Shown one piece after another: positions 42,311 through 50,971 of a stretch of 56,059 nt of DNA. The DNA is from Clostridiales bacterium. Its GTDB lineage: Bacteria > Bacillota > Clostridia > Oscillospirales > Acutalibacteraceae. The notes beneath the pieces are model-generated. The model was given only the letters and a program-made list of their open reading frames with translations, searched no databases and was not told where the DNA came from. Location of the stretch: positions 1 through 56,059 of the forward strand of contig DXXG01000012.1 in NCBI GenBank assembly GCA_019416455.1, read 5' to 3'. The position numbers were made by a program, and so were the translations under genes. Each line of letters begins with the position of its first letter. The stretch's first letter is position 1.

Positions 42311-42391
42311 GCAATCATCTCCTTTTGCCGCCAGTATACACCCCTTTCCCCCGGGAACGCAACGACCTGACTTTTTGAAAGGGAATACCCG

Positions 42392-42420
42392 TTGACAATC
42401 TGCTCAATGTTCCCTATAAT
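42392..42420 (+). promoter_or_regulatory. Consensus promoter of the first CNNM gene leader
   Basis: TTGACA (42392-42397) and TATAAT (42415-42420) match the sigma-A consensus exactly with a 17-base spacer. Confidence 0.9.
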
Positions 42421-42426
42421 GGAATC

Positions 42427-42570
42427 ACTACAAACTGCAAAGAGAGGTTTCATCCATCATGGACGACGGTGACAGTCACCCTGCCAGCGCCACTTTAACC
42501 CCCATAACCCATCCGGATAGAAAGCATAACTTGCCGTGTTTTACCCCGGCAGGCTATGCTTTTTTGTGTT
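42427..42570 (+). promoter_or_regulatory. Candidate regulatory leader with terminator before the first CNNM gene
   Basis: The predicted transcript begins with about 95 bases that can form TCCATCATGGA and GGTGACAGTCACC hairpins. A full terminator follows (AAGCATA..TTGCCG with CGGCA..TATGCTT and TTTTTT, 42521-42566), and the coding start comes only about 90 bases later. A terminator between a consensus promoter and the gene suggests attenuation, such as a riboswitch. I could not match it to a known class. The second CNNM leader shares a GTGAC...CACCCTG pattern. Confidence 0.55.
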
Positions 42571-42653
42571 TTTTTGGATGGTTCCATCCCCGGAACTAGA
42601 GGCCTGAGCCAATCTACCCACCTTGTCAAAACATCTAAAGGAGTGCACAAATT

Positions 42654-43985
42654 TTGGAGATCTTACTGCAAGTAGTCCTTATATTGATCAACGCCTTTTT
42701 CGCCGCCACAGAACTGGCGGTAGTATCCCTGAACAGCACCAAGCTCCGCAAACTGGAAGAGGACGGCAACAAGACCGCCTCCCGACTGCTGAAAATGGTG
42801 GAGGAACCCTCCGCTTTCCTGTCCACCATCCAGGTGGCCATCACCCTGGCAGGTTACTTAGGCAGCGCCTTCGCCGCGGAAAACTTCTCCGGCGACCTGT
42901 CCGACTGGCTCTATACTACCCTGGGTTTCCAGGCTCTTCCCCTGTCTGCCCTGAACACTGTTTCCATCATCATCATCACCATCATCCTCTCCTACTTTAC
43001 CCTGGTGTTCGGTGAACTGGTACCCAAGCGCATCGCGATGCAGAAGTCCTATGAGGTGGCCAAGCTGGCCTGCGGAGTCATTCGAGTGATGGCCTTTGTC
43101 CTCCGGCCCGTGATCTGGCTGCTGAGCGTTTCCGTCAACGCTGTGCTGCGGCTTCTGCGGCTGAAAGTGGAAGCGGAAGAGGAAAGCGTTACCGAGGATG
43201 AGATCCGCATGATGGTGGACCTGGGCGGCGAACGGGGCGCCATCGACGAGGACGAACAGGAGTGGATCCAGAACGTATTCGACTTTGGAGACATCTCCGT
43301 GCGGGAAGCCATGACCCCCCGCAGCGATGTGGACGCCCTTCCCATTGACGCCGACGACCAAGAGATCCTGGAGATGATCCGGGAGTGCGGCCGCAGCCGT
43401 ATGCCTGTCTACCAGGAGAACATCGACACCATCCTGGGCATCTTGAACGCTCGAGACTTCCTGCTGGACCGGAACTCCGGGAAAAACACCCCCTTGAAAG
43501 AACTGTTGCGCTCCGCCTACTTCGCTCCGGAGACCATCAAGGCCGACAACCTGTTCAAAGAGATGCAGAAGGAGAAGGTGCACATCGCCATCGTGGTGGA
43601 CGAATACGGCGGCACCGAGGGCATCATCACCATGGAGGACTTGCTGGAAGAGATCGTGGGCAATATCTACGATGAGTTCGACGAACCGGAACAGCCGGAG
43701 ATCGTGCCCCTGGGAGAAAACGAATGGCGGGTCACCGGCTCCACGCCCATCAGCAGTCTGGTGGACGACCTGGACCTGCCTCTGCCGGAAAGCGATGACT
43801 ACGACACTCTGGGCGGCATGATCGTGACCCGGCTCAACGCCATTCCCAAGGACGGGGAGGAACTTGACCTGGAAGTCAACGGCGTGGCCCTCCATGTGGA
43901 GAAGATCCAAGAACACCGCATCGAAAGCGTAGTGATCCGGCAGCTGGTGCCCAAGGCAAAAAAACAGCGGGTCCCTGCCAAATAA
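42654..43985 (+). CDS. CNNM/CorC (HlyC/CorC) family membrane protein, copy 1
   Basis: This encodes 443 residues starting at TTG, with AAAGGAG 8-9 bases upstream. An N-terminal CNNM membrane domain (about 1-180, with FFAATELAVVSLNSTKL and LVFGELVPKRIAMQKS) is followed by two CBS domains (EAMTPRSDVDALPIDA, IAIVVDEYGGTEGIITMEDL) and a CorC_HlyC domain at the C-terminus. The family is linked to magnesium or cobalt export; the old name hemolysin is not meaningful. A paralogue lies convergent at 44104-45363. The protein begins directly in a membrane helix, as is normal for short family members. Confidence 0.92.
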   Translation: MEILLQVVLILINAFFAATELAVVSLNSTKLRKLEEDGNKTASRLLKMVEEPSAFLSTIQVAITLAGYLGSAFAAENFSGDLSDWLYTTLGFQALPLSALNTVSIIIITIILSYFTLVFGELVPKRIAMQKSYEVAKLACGVIRVMAFVLRPVIWLLSVSVNAVLRLLRLKVEAEEESVTEDEIRMMVDLGGERGAIDEDEQEWIQNVFDFGDISVREAMTPRSDVDALPIDADDQEILEMIRECGRSRMPVYQENIDTILGILNARDFLLDRNSGKNTPLKELLRSAYFAPETIKADNLFKEMQKEKVHIAIVVDEYGGTEGIITMEDLLEEIVGNIYDEFDEPEQPEIVPLGENEWRVTGSTPISSLVDDLDLPLPESDDYDTLGGMIVTRLNAIPKDGEELDLEVNGVALHVEKIQEHRIESVVIRQLVPKAKKQRVPAK

Positions 43986-44005
43986 TCAAAAATAAGCTGT
44001 TCCAA

Positions 44006-44038
44006 GGGCTGCCGCTACAAAGCGGCGGCCCTTTTTCT
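44006..44038 (+). terminator. Terminator of CNNM copy 1
   Basis: GGGCTGCCGCT and AGCGGCGGCCC pair around ACAA and are followed by TTTTTC. Confidence 0.88.
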
Positions 44039-44052
44039 GCCCTCAAAAGCAA

Positions 44053-44093
44053 ACAAAAAAGCGCCGCCAGCCCATTTCAGGCTGACAGCGCTA
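44053..44093 (-). terminator. Terminator of CNNM copy 2
   Basis: On the minus strand AGCGCTGTCAGCC pairs with GGCTGGCGGCGCT and is followed by TTTTTTG. Confidence 0.85.
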
Positions 44094-44103
44094 AGGTCCT
44101 TAT

Positions 44104-45363
44104 TTACTTTTCTTCTTCCTCTTCCGGCTGTTCCAGCTTGGTGACCCGGACCTTCTGGATCCGGTTGTTGCTGACTTCTTCCACCTTGATGGAAAGGCCG
44201 CTGTACTCAAAGGAATCCCCATCCACGGGCACCTTGCCCATCCGTTCCATGATCCAGCCGCCCAGGGAAACACTGTCGGCTTCGTCCTCGATGTGGAAAT
44301 AGGAACAGAAATCGTCAAAGGTCAGGTCGCCGTCGATGAGATATGTATGGTCATCCAGCTGCTGGAAGGACTCTTCCTGCTCGTCGTGTTCATCCCAGAT
44401 CTCACCCACCAGTTCTTCCAGGATATCCTCCATGGTAACGATACCCAGGGTACCGCCGTACTCGTCGATGACCACAGCGATGTGGGACTGGTTAGACTGG
44501 AGCAGTTTCAGCAGGTCGTTGACCTTCTCGGTAGGATGGATGAAAATAGGCGGGGTGATGATGTCCCGGATAGGCTTCTGGGTGACACCGTTGCCGGTGT
44601 AGAAATCCTTCTGGTGGATCACGCCCACCACCTTATCGATATCGTCGTCATACACCAGCAACCGGGAGAAATGGGACTCGGTAAAGCTCTGGGCGATCTC
44701 TTCCTTGGTGGAGTCCACGCTGACAGCGATCAGATCCACTCGGGGCGTGAGGATGTCCTGAGCTTCCAGATCCCGGAATTCCACCGCGTTTTTCAGCAAG
44801 GCACCCTCGTCTTTGTCAATGCTGCCGTCACGCTGGGCTTCCTCCAAAAGCATCATCAGTTCCTCGGGGGACATTTTGGAGTCCTCCTTGGTCTTGAGCA
44901 GCTTGGAGATCAGTTTCTTCCACTGAGAGAACAGGAAGTTGAGAGGCGTGAGGATGATGATCAGCAGGTTGATGAGAGGGGCGCTGAACATGGCGAATTT
45001 CTCGGGGAAATCCTTTGCCACACTCTTGGGGGTGATCTCGCCGAAGATCAGCACCACGATGGTGACCACCACGGTGGAGAGGGTGGCGCCCATGTCGCCG
45101 TAGAACTTCACGAACAACAGGGTGGCGATGGAGGACACGGCGATATTCACGATGTTGTTGCCGATGAGAATGGTGGAAATAAGCTTGTCGTAGTTTTCGG
45201 CCAAACGGGCGGCCAGTTGTGCCCGGCGATTACCGCTGTCCGCCAGCACCTTCAAGCGGATGGAATTCATAGAGGAGAAGGCGGTCTCCGTGGCGGAGAA
45301 ATAGGCGGACATCATAATACAGAACAGCATAATCAATATGCTGGGCAGTTCATTGGATAACAT
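44104..45363 (-). CDS. CNNM/CorC (HlyC/CorC) family membrane protein, copy 2
   Basis: This encodes 419 residues with the same order as copy 1: CNNM membrane domain (YFSATETAFSSMNSIRLKVL, LIFGEITPKSVAKDFPEKF), CBS pair (DILTPRVDLIAVSVDS, IAVVIDEYGGTLGIVTMED) and C-terminal CorC_HlyC domain, ending in a Glu-rich tail. Sequence similarity to copy 1 is modest, so this is an old duplication. It probably exports divalent cations or regulates their transport. AAGGAG precedes the ATG. It is transcribed from a promoter about 230 bases upstream through a leader with its own terminator. Confidence 0.92.
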   Translation of the reverse strand: MLSNELPSILIMLFCIMMSAYFSATETAFSSMNSIRLKVLADSGNRRAQLAARLAENYDKLISTILIGNNIVNIAVSSIATLLFVKFYGDMGATLSTVVVTIVVLIFGEITPKSVAKDFPEKFAMFSAPLINLLIIILTPLNFLFSQWKKLISKLLKTKEDSKMSPEELMMLLEEAQRDGSIDKDEGALLKNAVEFRDLEAQDILTPRVDLIAVSVDSTKEEIAQSFTESHFSRLLVYDDDIDKVVGVIHQKDFYTGNGVTQKPIRDIITPPIFIHPTEKVNDLLKLLQSNQSHIAVVIDEYGGTLGIVTMEDILEELVGEIWDEHDEQEESFQQLDDHTYLIDGDLTFDDFCSYFHIEDEADSVSLGGWIMERMGKVPVDGDSFEYSGLSIKVEEVSNNRIQKVRVTKLEQPEEEEEK

Positions 45364-45420
45364 GAAGAAACTCCTTACCTTTCGTTTTCATTGCGTCAGA
45401 TTCGATAAAATTCCAAAATA

Positions 45421-45580
45421 AACACAAAAAACACACCTATTCCCGCAAACGCACCAGGGGGACAGGTATGTTACACACAATGAAAACTAGATCCAAATTA
45501 CGGTTCGCATTATGACAGGGTGTACAATCGTCACTACTGGAACTGTCCATGAAAAGAGATCACATCCTTTTTTACATATT
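45421..45580 (-). promoter_or_regulatory. Candidate regulatory leader with terminator before CNNM copy 2
   Basis: From the promoter at 45588-45616 a leader of about 160 nt runs to a terminator (ACATACCT..CCC with GGG..AGGTGTGT and TTTTTT, 45421-45473), still about 60 bases before the ATG. Upstream of it ATGGACAG can pair with CTGTCAT around a GTGACGATTGTACAC hairpin. The layout repeats that of CNNM copy 1. The ligand or signal is unknown. Confidence 0.55.
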
Positions 45581-45587
45581 AGTTTTG

Positions 45588-45616
45588 ATGATACCGTATT
45601 TTCTTCTACTTGTCAA
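45588..45616 (-). promoter_or_regulatory. Promoter of CNNM copy 2
   Basis: On the minus strand TTGACA (45611-45616) and TATCAT (45588-45593) are 17 bases apart. Confidence 0.78.
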
Positions 45617-45667
45617 GGGCTTCCTCCCTTCCCGCCTGGGAAAGAAGGAAGCCCTTCCCTGTTCGAA

Positions 45668-46408
45668 TCATTCTTCTTTCGGCAGTCCGGCACAGTGAGC
45701 CAGCACCTCCACCAGGTCCTCCCGGATCACAAGATCCGCCCGGGAATCGTAGGGAGTGGGATCCCGGTTGAGGATCACCAATCGGGCCCCGGGAGAGAGA
45801 TATTCCACCAACCCCGCCACAGGATACACCACCAGGGAAGTGCCCGCCACCACCATCAGATCTGTTTCCTGAGCGTAGCGGATGGCAAGGCGGAGATCTT
45901 TCTCGTTCAGGCTCTCCTCGTAAAGGACCACGTCCGGCCGGATGGTGCCGCCGCATTCACACCGGGGAACTCCGGTGGTTTCGGTAACACAGCGCATGTC
46001 GTACCGCTTCCCGCAGGACAGGCAGTAGTACCGGTTCTCGTTGCCGTGAAGCTCGATGACACTTTTGCTCCCCGCCATCTGATGGAGCCCATCGATATTC
46101 TGGGTGATCACCGCCCGCAGCTTTCCTTCCCGCTCCAACTTGGCCAGGGCGTAGTGGGCACGGTTGGGCTTGGCGTCAGGGTAAAGCATCACGTTCCGCA
46201 TGAAGTCGTAAAACTCCCCCATGTGACGGACGAAATAGGTATGGGAGAGCATCTCCTCATAGGAGCGGCCCTCTTTTTTCTGCTGGTACAGCCCATGTGC
46301 GCTGCGGAAATCCGGGATGCCGCTGGCGGTGGACACTCCTGCCCCGCCCAGGAAAATGGTCCGTTTGCTTTCCTCCAGCCATTTCCGCAAGGTCTCCTCC
46401 TGTGTCAC
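45668..46408 (-). CDS. NAD-dependent protein deacylase, sirtuin family
   Basis: This 246-residue Sir2 enzyme removes acyl groups from lysines, consuming NAD. The NAD-binding motif is FLGGAGVSTASGIPDFRS, the catalytic His follows in SVIELHGNENRYYC after ITQNIDGLHQMAG, and a zinc site is formed by CLSCGK and CECGG. It starts at GTG, whose bases overlap the stop codon of the exonuclease gene (GTGA), so the two are translationally coupled. The deacylation preference (acetyl or other acyl) cannot be called. Confidence 0.94.
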   Translation of the reverse strand: MTQEETLRKWLEESKRTIFLGGAGVSTASGIPDFRSAHGLYQQKKEGRSYEEMLSHTYFVRHMGEFYDFMRNVMLYPDAKPNRAHYALAKLEREGKLRAVITQNIDGLHQMAGSKSVIELHGNENRYYCLSCGKRYDMRCVTETTGVPRCECGGTIRPDVVLYEESLNEKDLRLAIRYAQETDLMVVAGTSLVVYPVAGLVEYLSPGARLVILNRDPTPYDSRADLVIREDLVEVLAHCAGLPKEE

Positions 46409-47178
46409 AGCCTGTCCCCTCCTTCTTTCAAAAGCAGTTCCACCGGGCAGTGGTCGCTGCCCTCCACCTCTGACAAGATCCGGCTGTCCTCCAAGCGGGG
46501 CGTCAGCCGTTCATCTGCCAGGAAATAGTCGATACGCCACCCGGCGTTATTTTTCCGGGCGTTGAACATATAACTCCACCAGGAGTAGACCCCTTCCAGA
46601 TCCGGGTAGAAATGGCGGAAGGTATCCACAAATCCGGAGGCCAGAAGCTCGGAGAACTTCCCCCGCTCCTGGTAGGAGAACCCGGCATTGCCCACATTGG
46701 ACTTGGCGTTTTTCAGGTCGATGGGCCGGTGGGCCACGTTCATATCCCCACAGACGATCACCGGCTGTTTCTCCCGCAGGCCGGCCAAGTAGTCCCGGAA
46801 AGCGTCCTCGAAAGCCATGCGGTAATCGATACGCACCAGATCTCGCTGGGAGTTGGGAGTGTACACAGTCACCAGGGTAAAGTCCTCATACCGGGCGGCG
46901 ATGACTCTTCCCTCTCCGTCGAACTCAGGAAGTCCCATGCCATAGGTCACGTCCAGGGGCTCTTTCTTGGAGAAAATGGCCGTGCCGGAATACCCCTTCT
47001 TGGTCACCGCGGAATTCCAATACTCATAGTAACCGGGGAAATCGAAGTCGGCCTGTTCTTTCTGCATTTTCGTTTCTTGCAGGCAGATCACGTCCGGGGC
47101 TTCCTCTTCCAAAAACTGGGCAAACCCCTTGCCCATACAGGCCCGCAGGCCGTTGACATTCCAGGAGACCAGCTTCAT
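46405..47178 (-). CDS. xth: Exodeoxyribonuclease III
   Basis: This 257-residue enzyme of the AP endonuclease/exonuclease III family acts in base-excision repair, cutting 5' of abasic sites and degrading 3' ends. Catalytic motifs are SWNVNGLRA, ICLQETKMQ, VTVYTPNSQ, VCGDMNVAHRPID and the terminal GSDHCPVELLL. The length is normal for the family. GGAAAGGATG lies upstream. It is cotranscribed with the sirtuin gene. Confidence 0.95.
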   Translation of the reverse strand: MKLVSWNVNGLRACMGKGFAQFLEEEAPDVICLQETKMQKEQADFDFPGYYEYWNSAVTKKGYSGTAIFSKKEPLDVTYGMGLPEFDGEGRVIAARYEDFTLVTVYTPNSQRDLVRIDYRMAFEDAFRDYLAGLREKQPVIVCGDMNVAHRPIDLKNAKSNVGNAGFSYQERGKFSELLASGFVDTFRHFYPDLEGVYSWWSYMFNARKNNAGWRIDYFLADERLTPRLEDSRILSEVEGSDHCPVELLLKEGGDRL

Positions 47179-47411
47179 GTTCCCATCATCCTTTCCCTTC
47201 CCCCAAATACCAGAGGATCTCCCAAGATCCCGGGGAAAATTTCAAATTTTTTAAAGTATTTTTCCAGCGTCCATGGTATAATGAAACTATTAGCAAACTT
47301 GCGGCGCTCACCCGCGATACCGCCTCTCTCAGTTTGAGTGGAAGCAGGCGGTCCAAAAGCGGGTTCAGTCCGCCGCACCTGCGAAAAACGCGTTTAAGGA
47401 GGAGATTATCC

Positions 47412-47939
47412 ATGAAAAATCCCATCGTGACCATTGAGACCACCCAGGGCACCATCACTGTGGAGCTGTATCCCGAAGTGGCTCCCAACACGGTAAACAA
47501 TTTCATCTACCTGGTGAAGCGTGGCTTCTATGACGGCACCATCTTCCACCGTGTCATTCCCGGCTTTATGATCCAGGGCGGTGATCCGGAAGGCTCCGGC
47601 ATGGGCGGTCCCGGCTACGGCATCAAGGGCGAATTCGCCATGAACGGCTTCCAGAACGACCTGAAGCACACCACCGGCGTCATTTCCATGGCCCGCTCCC
47701 AGCGGCCCAACTCTGCCGGAAGCCAGTTCTTCATCATGGTGGACGACGCACCCTATCTGGATGGCCAGTACGCTGCCTTTGGCAAAGTGACCTCCGGTAT
47801 GGAAGCCGCTCAAGCCATCGTATCCGCTCCCCGGGACCGTGCCGACCGTCCCTATGAGGATCAGATCATGGAGAAAGTGACTGTGGAGACCTTCGGCGAA
47901 GAGTACCCCGACCCCGTCACCGGTCCCGAACACGGCTAA
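47412..47939 (+). CDS. Cyclophilin-type peptidylprolyl isomerase
   Basis: This 175-residue cytoplasmic cyclophilin has no signal peptide. It speeds cis-trans isomerisation at proline bonds. Motifs are FHRVIPGFMIQGGDPEGSG, GISMARSQRPNSAGSQFFIM-like text near 95 and YAAFGKVTSGMEA; the catalytic Arg sits in FHRVIP. The ATG at 47412 follows AAGGAGG. A TATAAT at 47277-47282 is a likely minus-10, but the minus-35 is unclear. It is transcribed alone with a terminator at 48066-48096. Confidence 0.94.
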   Translation: MKNPIVTIETTQGTITVELYPEVAPNTVNNFIYLVKRGFYDGTIFHRVIPGFMIQGGDPEGSGMGGPGYGIKGEFAMNGFQNDLKHTTGVISMARSQRPNSAGSQFFIMVDDAPYLDGQYAAFGKVTSGMEAAQAIVSAPRDRADRPYEDQIMEKVTVETFGEEYPDPVTGPEHG

Positions 47940-48065
47940 GGGGGCTGCGCCCCGGGCGTGTCGCGGGAACGTGCGCTTCGCTTACTCCCAGCGTGGGAAA
48001 AGTAAAGCTCGTTGTCCGCGGAGTGAAGCTCTGCCACGAAACCTGCCCGCACACAAATAATTTTC

Positions 48066-48097
48066 AAAGAGAGGCCCTCGGGCCTCTCTTTTTTTAC
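48066..48097. terminator. Terminator between the cyclophilin and pdp genes
   Basis: AGAGAGGCCC and GGGCCTCTCT pair and are followed by seven T residues on the plus strand. The T run overlaps the pdp stop codon on the other strand. Confidence 0.85.
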
Positions 48098-49404
48098 ACC
48101 TCTTCGATACGCTCCAAGATCAGGGAACCCATAACGGGGGCTTCCCGTCCCACCTTCAACGCGGAGAGGAACCGCTCCCGGCCCCGCTGGCAAAGGTCTG
48201 ACCTCTGAGCGTAGAGCCGGGCAATGGGCTCTCCCTTCGTCACAGCGTCGCCCTTGTTTTTCAGCAGGACGATGCCAGCCCCGTAGTCGATGGGACTGTC
48301 CTTTGTCTCCCGGCCAGCGCCCAGTTCCACGGCGGCCAAACCGCACTCCTCGGCGTTCAGGCGAGTGATGTATCCAGTCTCCGGAGCGGGAACTTCCACC
48401 ATCACAGGAGAGAGGGAGAATTTCTCCGGGTCAAGGATGTAACTTCCATCCCCGCCTTGAGCCTCCACCATCTCCCGGAACTTCTCCAGCGCTTTCCCAG
48501 AAGCAACCGCCTGGGAGGCAAGCTGCCGGGCCTCTTCCATGGTGGAAGCTTTTCCGCCCAGGTAGACCATGTTTGCGGCCAGCTCCAGACAGAGCTCTCT
48601 CAAGCGGTGGTCCCCCTTTCCGGAAAGCACCTGGCAGGCCTCCATGACTTCCAAGGCGTTGCCTACGCACTGTCCCAAAGGCATGTCCATGTCCGTGATG
48701 AGAGCCACCGTGCGGCGGCCCACCTGGGCGCCGATGCGGACCATCTCCTGGGCCAGCGCCCGGGAATCCTCCTGAGTTTTCATAAAAGCGCCGGAACCCA
48801 CCTTCACGTCCAGCAGGATGGCGTCCGCGCCGGCGGCGATCTTCTTGGACATGATGCTGGAAGCGATAAGGGGCAGGCTTTCCACAGTGGCGGTCACGTC
48901 CCGCAGAGCATAAAGCTTTTTGTCCGCGGGGCACAGGTTCCCCGACTGTCCGATGATGGAGAGCCCCGTCTCCCGGACGATCTGGAAAAACTCCTCTCGA
49001 GGGATGGCGGTGCGGAAACCGGGGATGCTTTCCAGCTTGTCCACGGTGCCTCCGGTGTGACCCAGGCCCCGGCCGCTCATCTTGGCGATCTTCACCCCAC
49101 AGGCCGCGGCGATGGGCCCCAAGATCAGGGAAGTCTTATCTCCCACCCCGCCGGTGGAGTGCTTGTCCACCTTCACCCCGGGGATGGAGGAAAGATCCAC
49201 CATGTCCCCGGAATGGGCCATCTCCATGGTCAGATCCCCGGTCTCCCGGCGGATCATCCCCCGGAAAAAGATGGCCATCAGCAAAGCGGAGACCTGGTAA
49301 TCAGGGATCTCCCCTTGGGTATAGCCCTGAACGAAGAAGCGGATCTCTTCCCCGCTCAGCTCGCCCCCTTCCCGCTTTTTGTGGATGATATCATACATGC
49401 GCAT
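48094..49404 (-). CDS. pdp: Pyrimidine-nucleoside phosphorylase
   Basis: This 436-residue cytoplasmic enzyme splits uridine, thymidine or deoxyuridine with phosphate to base and (deoxy)ribose-1-phosphate. Landmarks are MRMYDIIHKKREGGELSGEE, YQVSALLMAIFFRGM, the phosphate loop KVDKHSTGGVGDKTS, SGRGLGHTGGTVDKLES and a C-terminal barrel domain with APETGYITRLNAEECG. The ATG at 49404 gives the canonical MRMYDII start and a 9-base spacing from GGAG; an upstream ATG at 49410 is too close. It is the last gene of the nucleoside salvage operon. Confidence 0.95.
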   Translation of the reverse strand: MRMYDIIHKKREGGELSGEEIRFFVQGYTQGEIPDYQVSALLMAIFFRGMIRRETGDLTMEMAHSGDMVDLSSIPGVKVDKHSTGGVGDKTSLILGPIAAACGVKIAKMSGRGLGHTGGTVDKLESIPGFRTAIPREEFFQIVRETGLSIIGQSGNLCPADKKLYALRDVTATVESLPLIASSIMSKKIAAGADAILLDVKVGSGAFMKTQEDSRALAQEMVRIGAQVGRRTVALITDMDMPLGQCVGNALEVMEACQVLSGKGDHRLRELCLELAANMVYLGGKASTMEEARQLASQAVASGKALEKFREMVEAQGGDGSYILDPEKFSLSPVMVEVPAPETGYITRLNAEECGLAAVELGAGRETKDSPIDYGAGIVLLKNKGDAVTKGEPIARLYAQRSDLCQRGRERFLSALKVGREAPVMGSLILERIEEV

Positions 49405-49431
49405 AAGCATATTCTCCTTCAGCGAAAACGA

Positions 49432-50469
49432 TCAACAAAGCGTTTTTTCTAAAAATCCCACAGTAAAGGGCAAATGAGGAAAACGGTGTGTCCCAGTTTC
49501 ATGGAATCCAAAACCGCAATACCAATCCTTTAATATTTTGCTTTCCTCAATGATCCCCGCCTTCAGCAAAATGCCTCCTTGCTGAACAGCCTGTTGTTCT
49601 GCCCACCGCATCAATGTTTCTCCATAGCCATGATGGCGGTACTGGGGCAAAACCGCTAAATGCTTCAACTCGAAGGTGCCCTCCCCTTCATTTTTCAAGG
49701 ACACGAATCCCACCGATTTTCCTTCCAGTTCCAAGCATCCCATGATCTGCTGTTCCTCCCAGGCTTGGCGAAAACGCTCCCGGGGTAAAAAACTGGTGTG
49801 AGTCGGATAGTTTTCTTTTGTCAGCCCAAATTCTCTGGCCACTGTGGCAAAAGACTGGTGGATCACCGAAAGACAGGACTCCAATTTCTCCTCGGTCACC
49901 GGCCGAACTGCCAAGGATTCTTTCAGGTACAGATTCATATACCAGGCGTCAAAGGACAGGCCGTTCACCTTCATGAAGTTTTTATAGAGACCCATTTTCT
50001 CAAAGCCAACTTTCTCGTAAAGCGCGATAGCGGAAGCGTTGTCGGAGCGCACTTCCAACTGGAGCACCTCCAGACCGCAACTCTTGGCAAAGTCGATCAA
50101 GGCCTCCATGGCTCTTCTGCCCACGCCCTGACCCCAATAGGCCTTTCCCACGGAGATAGCCACACCGGCCCGGTGGGCCACCCGCTCCCGAGCGGTCAAG
50201 GCGTTCACAGAAGAGATTGACACCACCTCTTCTCCCACGAAACCGGCCAGCATAATGGATCTCTCCGCCCTTTGCTGACGCTCCAAAAAGGCCCGCTCCT
50301 GGTCCTCGGACATGGGGAAGCCGTTCTCTCCAAACAGCAGGTTATCGCTCTCACCGCCCACCTTATTCAGGTAGGCAAGGACCTTGGGAGCGTCGTCGGG
50401 AACGGCTTCCCGCAACAAAAGAGTACCGCCGTTTTTCAGGGTATAGGTCCTGGGTTCCAATTTGCTCAT
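49432..50469 (-). CDS. Tandem GNAT acetyltransferase (two GNAT domains)
   Basis: This encodes 345 residues containing two GNAT folds. The first (about 10-175) has the acetyl-CoA loop YWGQGVGRRAMEALIDFA and LEVRSDNASAIALYEKVGF. The second (about 183-345) has ELKHLAVLPQYRHHGYGETL and a C-terminal WYCGFGFHETGTHRF. The first half looks like a RimJ/RimL- or PseH-type N-acetyltransferase and the second like a small-molecule GNAT. Substrates are unknown. It lies between cdd and pdp, with AAAGGAG upstream, so it may be cotranscribed with them. Confidence 0.85.
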   Translation of the reverse strand: MSKLEPRTYTLKNGGTLLLREAVPDDAPKVLAYLNKVGGESDNLLFGENGFPMSEDQERAFLERQQRAERSIMLAGFVGEEVVSISSVNALTARERVAHRAGVAISVGKAYWGQGVGRRAMEALIDFAKSCGLEVLQLEVRSDNASAIALYEKVGFEKMGLYKNFMKVNGLSFDAWYMNLYLKESLAVRPVTEEKLESCLSVIHQSFATVAREFGLTKENYPTHTSFLPRERFRQAWEEQQIMGCLELEGKSVGFVSLKNEGEGTFELKHLAVLPQYRHHGYGETLMRWAEQQAVQQGGILLKAGIIEESKILKDWYCGFGFHETGTHRFPHLPFTVGFLEKTLC

Positions 50470-50545
50470 GGGAAAAGCTCCTTTCAGCTTGCAAGAGAGA
50501 GTTTCTGTACCGCGGCCACTTTATGGCGTGGATCGTCCTATGGGG

Positions 50546-50971
50546 TCACTGGTCCAAGTTCCCGGGGCCGAACGCCTGGGGCAGCAGCTCCTCCAAAGTA
50601 TACACTTTTACAGCGCTGCCATCGGTGAGCAAAATCTCAAACTCCGGGCCGCAGAATTCTGCCATCACCTGGCGGCACACACCGCAGGGAGCACAGAACT
50701 GGCTGGGCTCCTCCCCTGCTTTTCCCCCGGCGATGGCAATGGCGGAGAACCTCCGCTTTCCATCGTTCACCGCCCGGAAAAAGGCGGTGCGCTCGGCGCA
50801 GCAGGTGGCGGTGAAGCCTGCGTTTTCAACGTTGCACCCGGCGTAAACGGAACCGTCGGCGCAAAGCAGTGCCGCTCCCACGGCAAAACCGGAATAGGGA
50901 GTGTAGGCGTTCTGCCGGGCTTCTTTGGCCCGCTGAACCAAGGCAAGACGCAACGCTTCTTTCTGTTCCAT
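50546..50971 (-). CDS. cdd: Cytidine deaminase
   Basis: This 141-residue zinc enzyme converts cytidine and deoxycytidine to the uridine forms. The active-site motifs are CNVENAGFTATCCAERTAF, where the Cys of CAE and the Glu act at zinc, and CAPCGVCRQVMAEF. The N-terminus has AYTPYSGFAVGAALL. The ATG at 50971 overlaps the deoC stop codon (TGATG), so the two are translationally coupled. Products feed pdp downstream. Confidence 0.96.
   Translation of the reverse strand: MEQKEALRLALVQRAKEARQNAYTPYSGFAVGAALLCADGSVYAGCNVENAGFTATCCAERTAFFRAVNDGKRRFSAIAIAGGKAGEEPSQFCAPCGVCRQVMAEFCGPEFEILLTDGSAVKVYTLEELLPQAFGPGNLDQ

Noticed and set aside
42459..42600. Leader peptide starting ATGGACGACGG before CNNM copy 1
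   Set aside because: The frame has a poorly spaced binding site, runs straight through the terminator and shows no codon run typical of an attenuator peptide.
47940..48060. A fourth copy of the intergenic repeat after the cyclophilin gene
   Set aside because: Only a GGGGCTGCGCCCC-like hairpin and a GCGCTTCGC are similar. The TTTTTTCAAAAA and CGTAAAAG ends are missing, so chance GC-rich similarity is likely.
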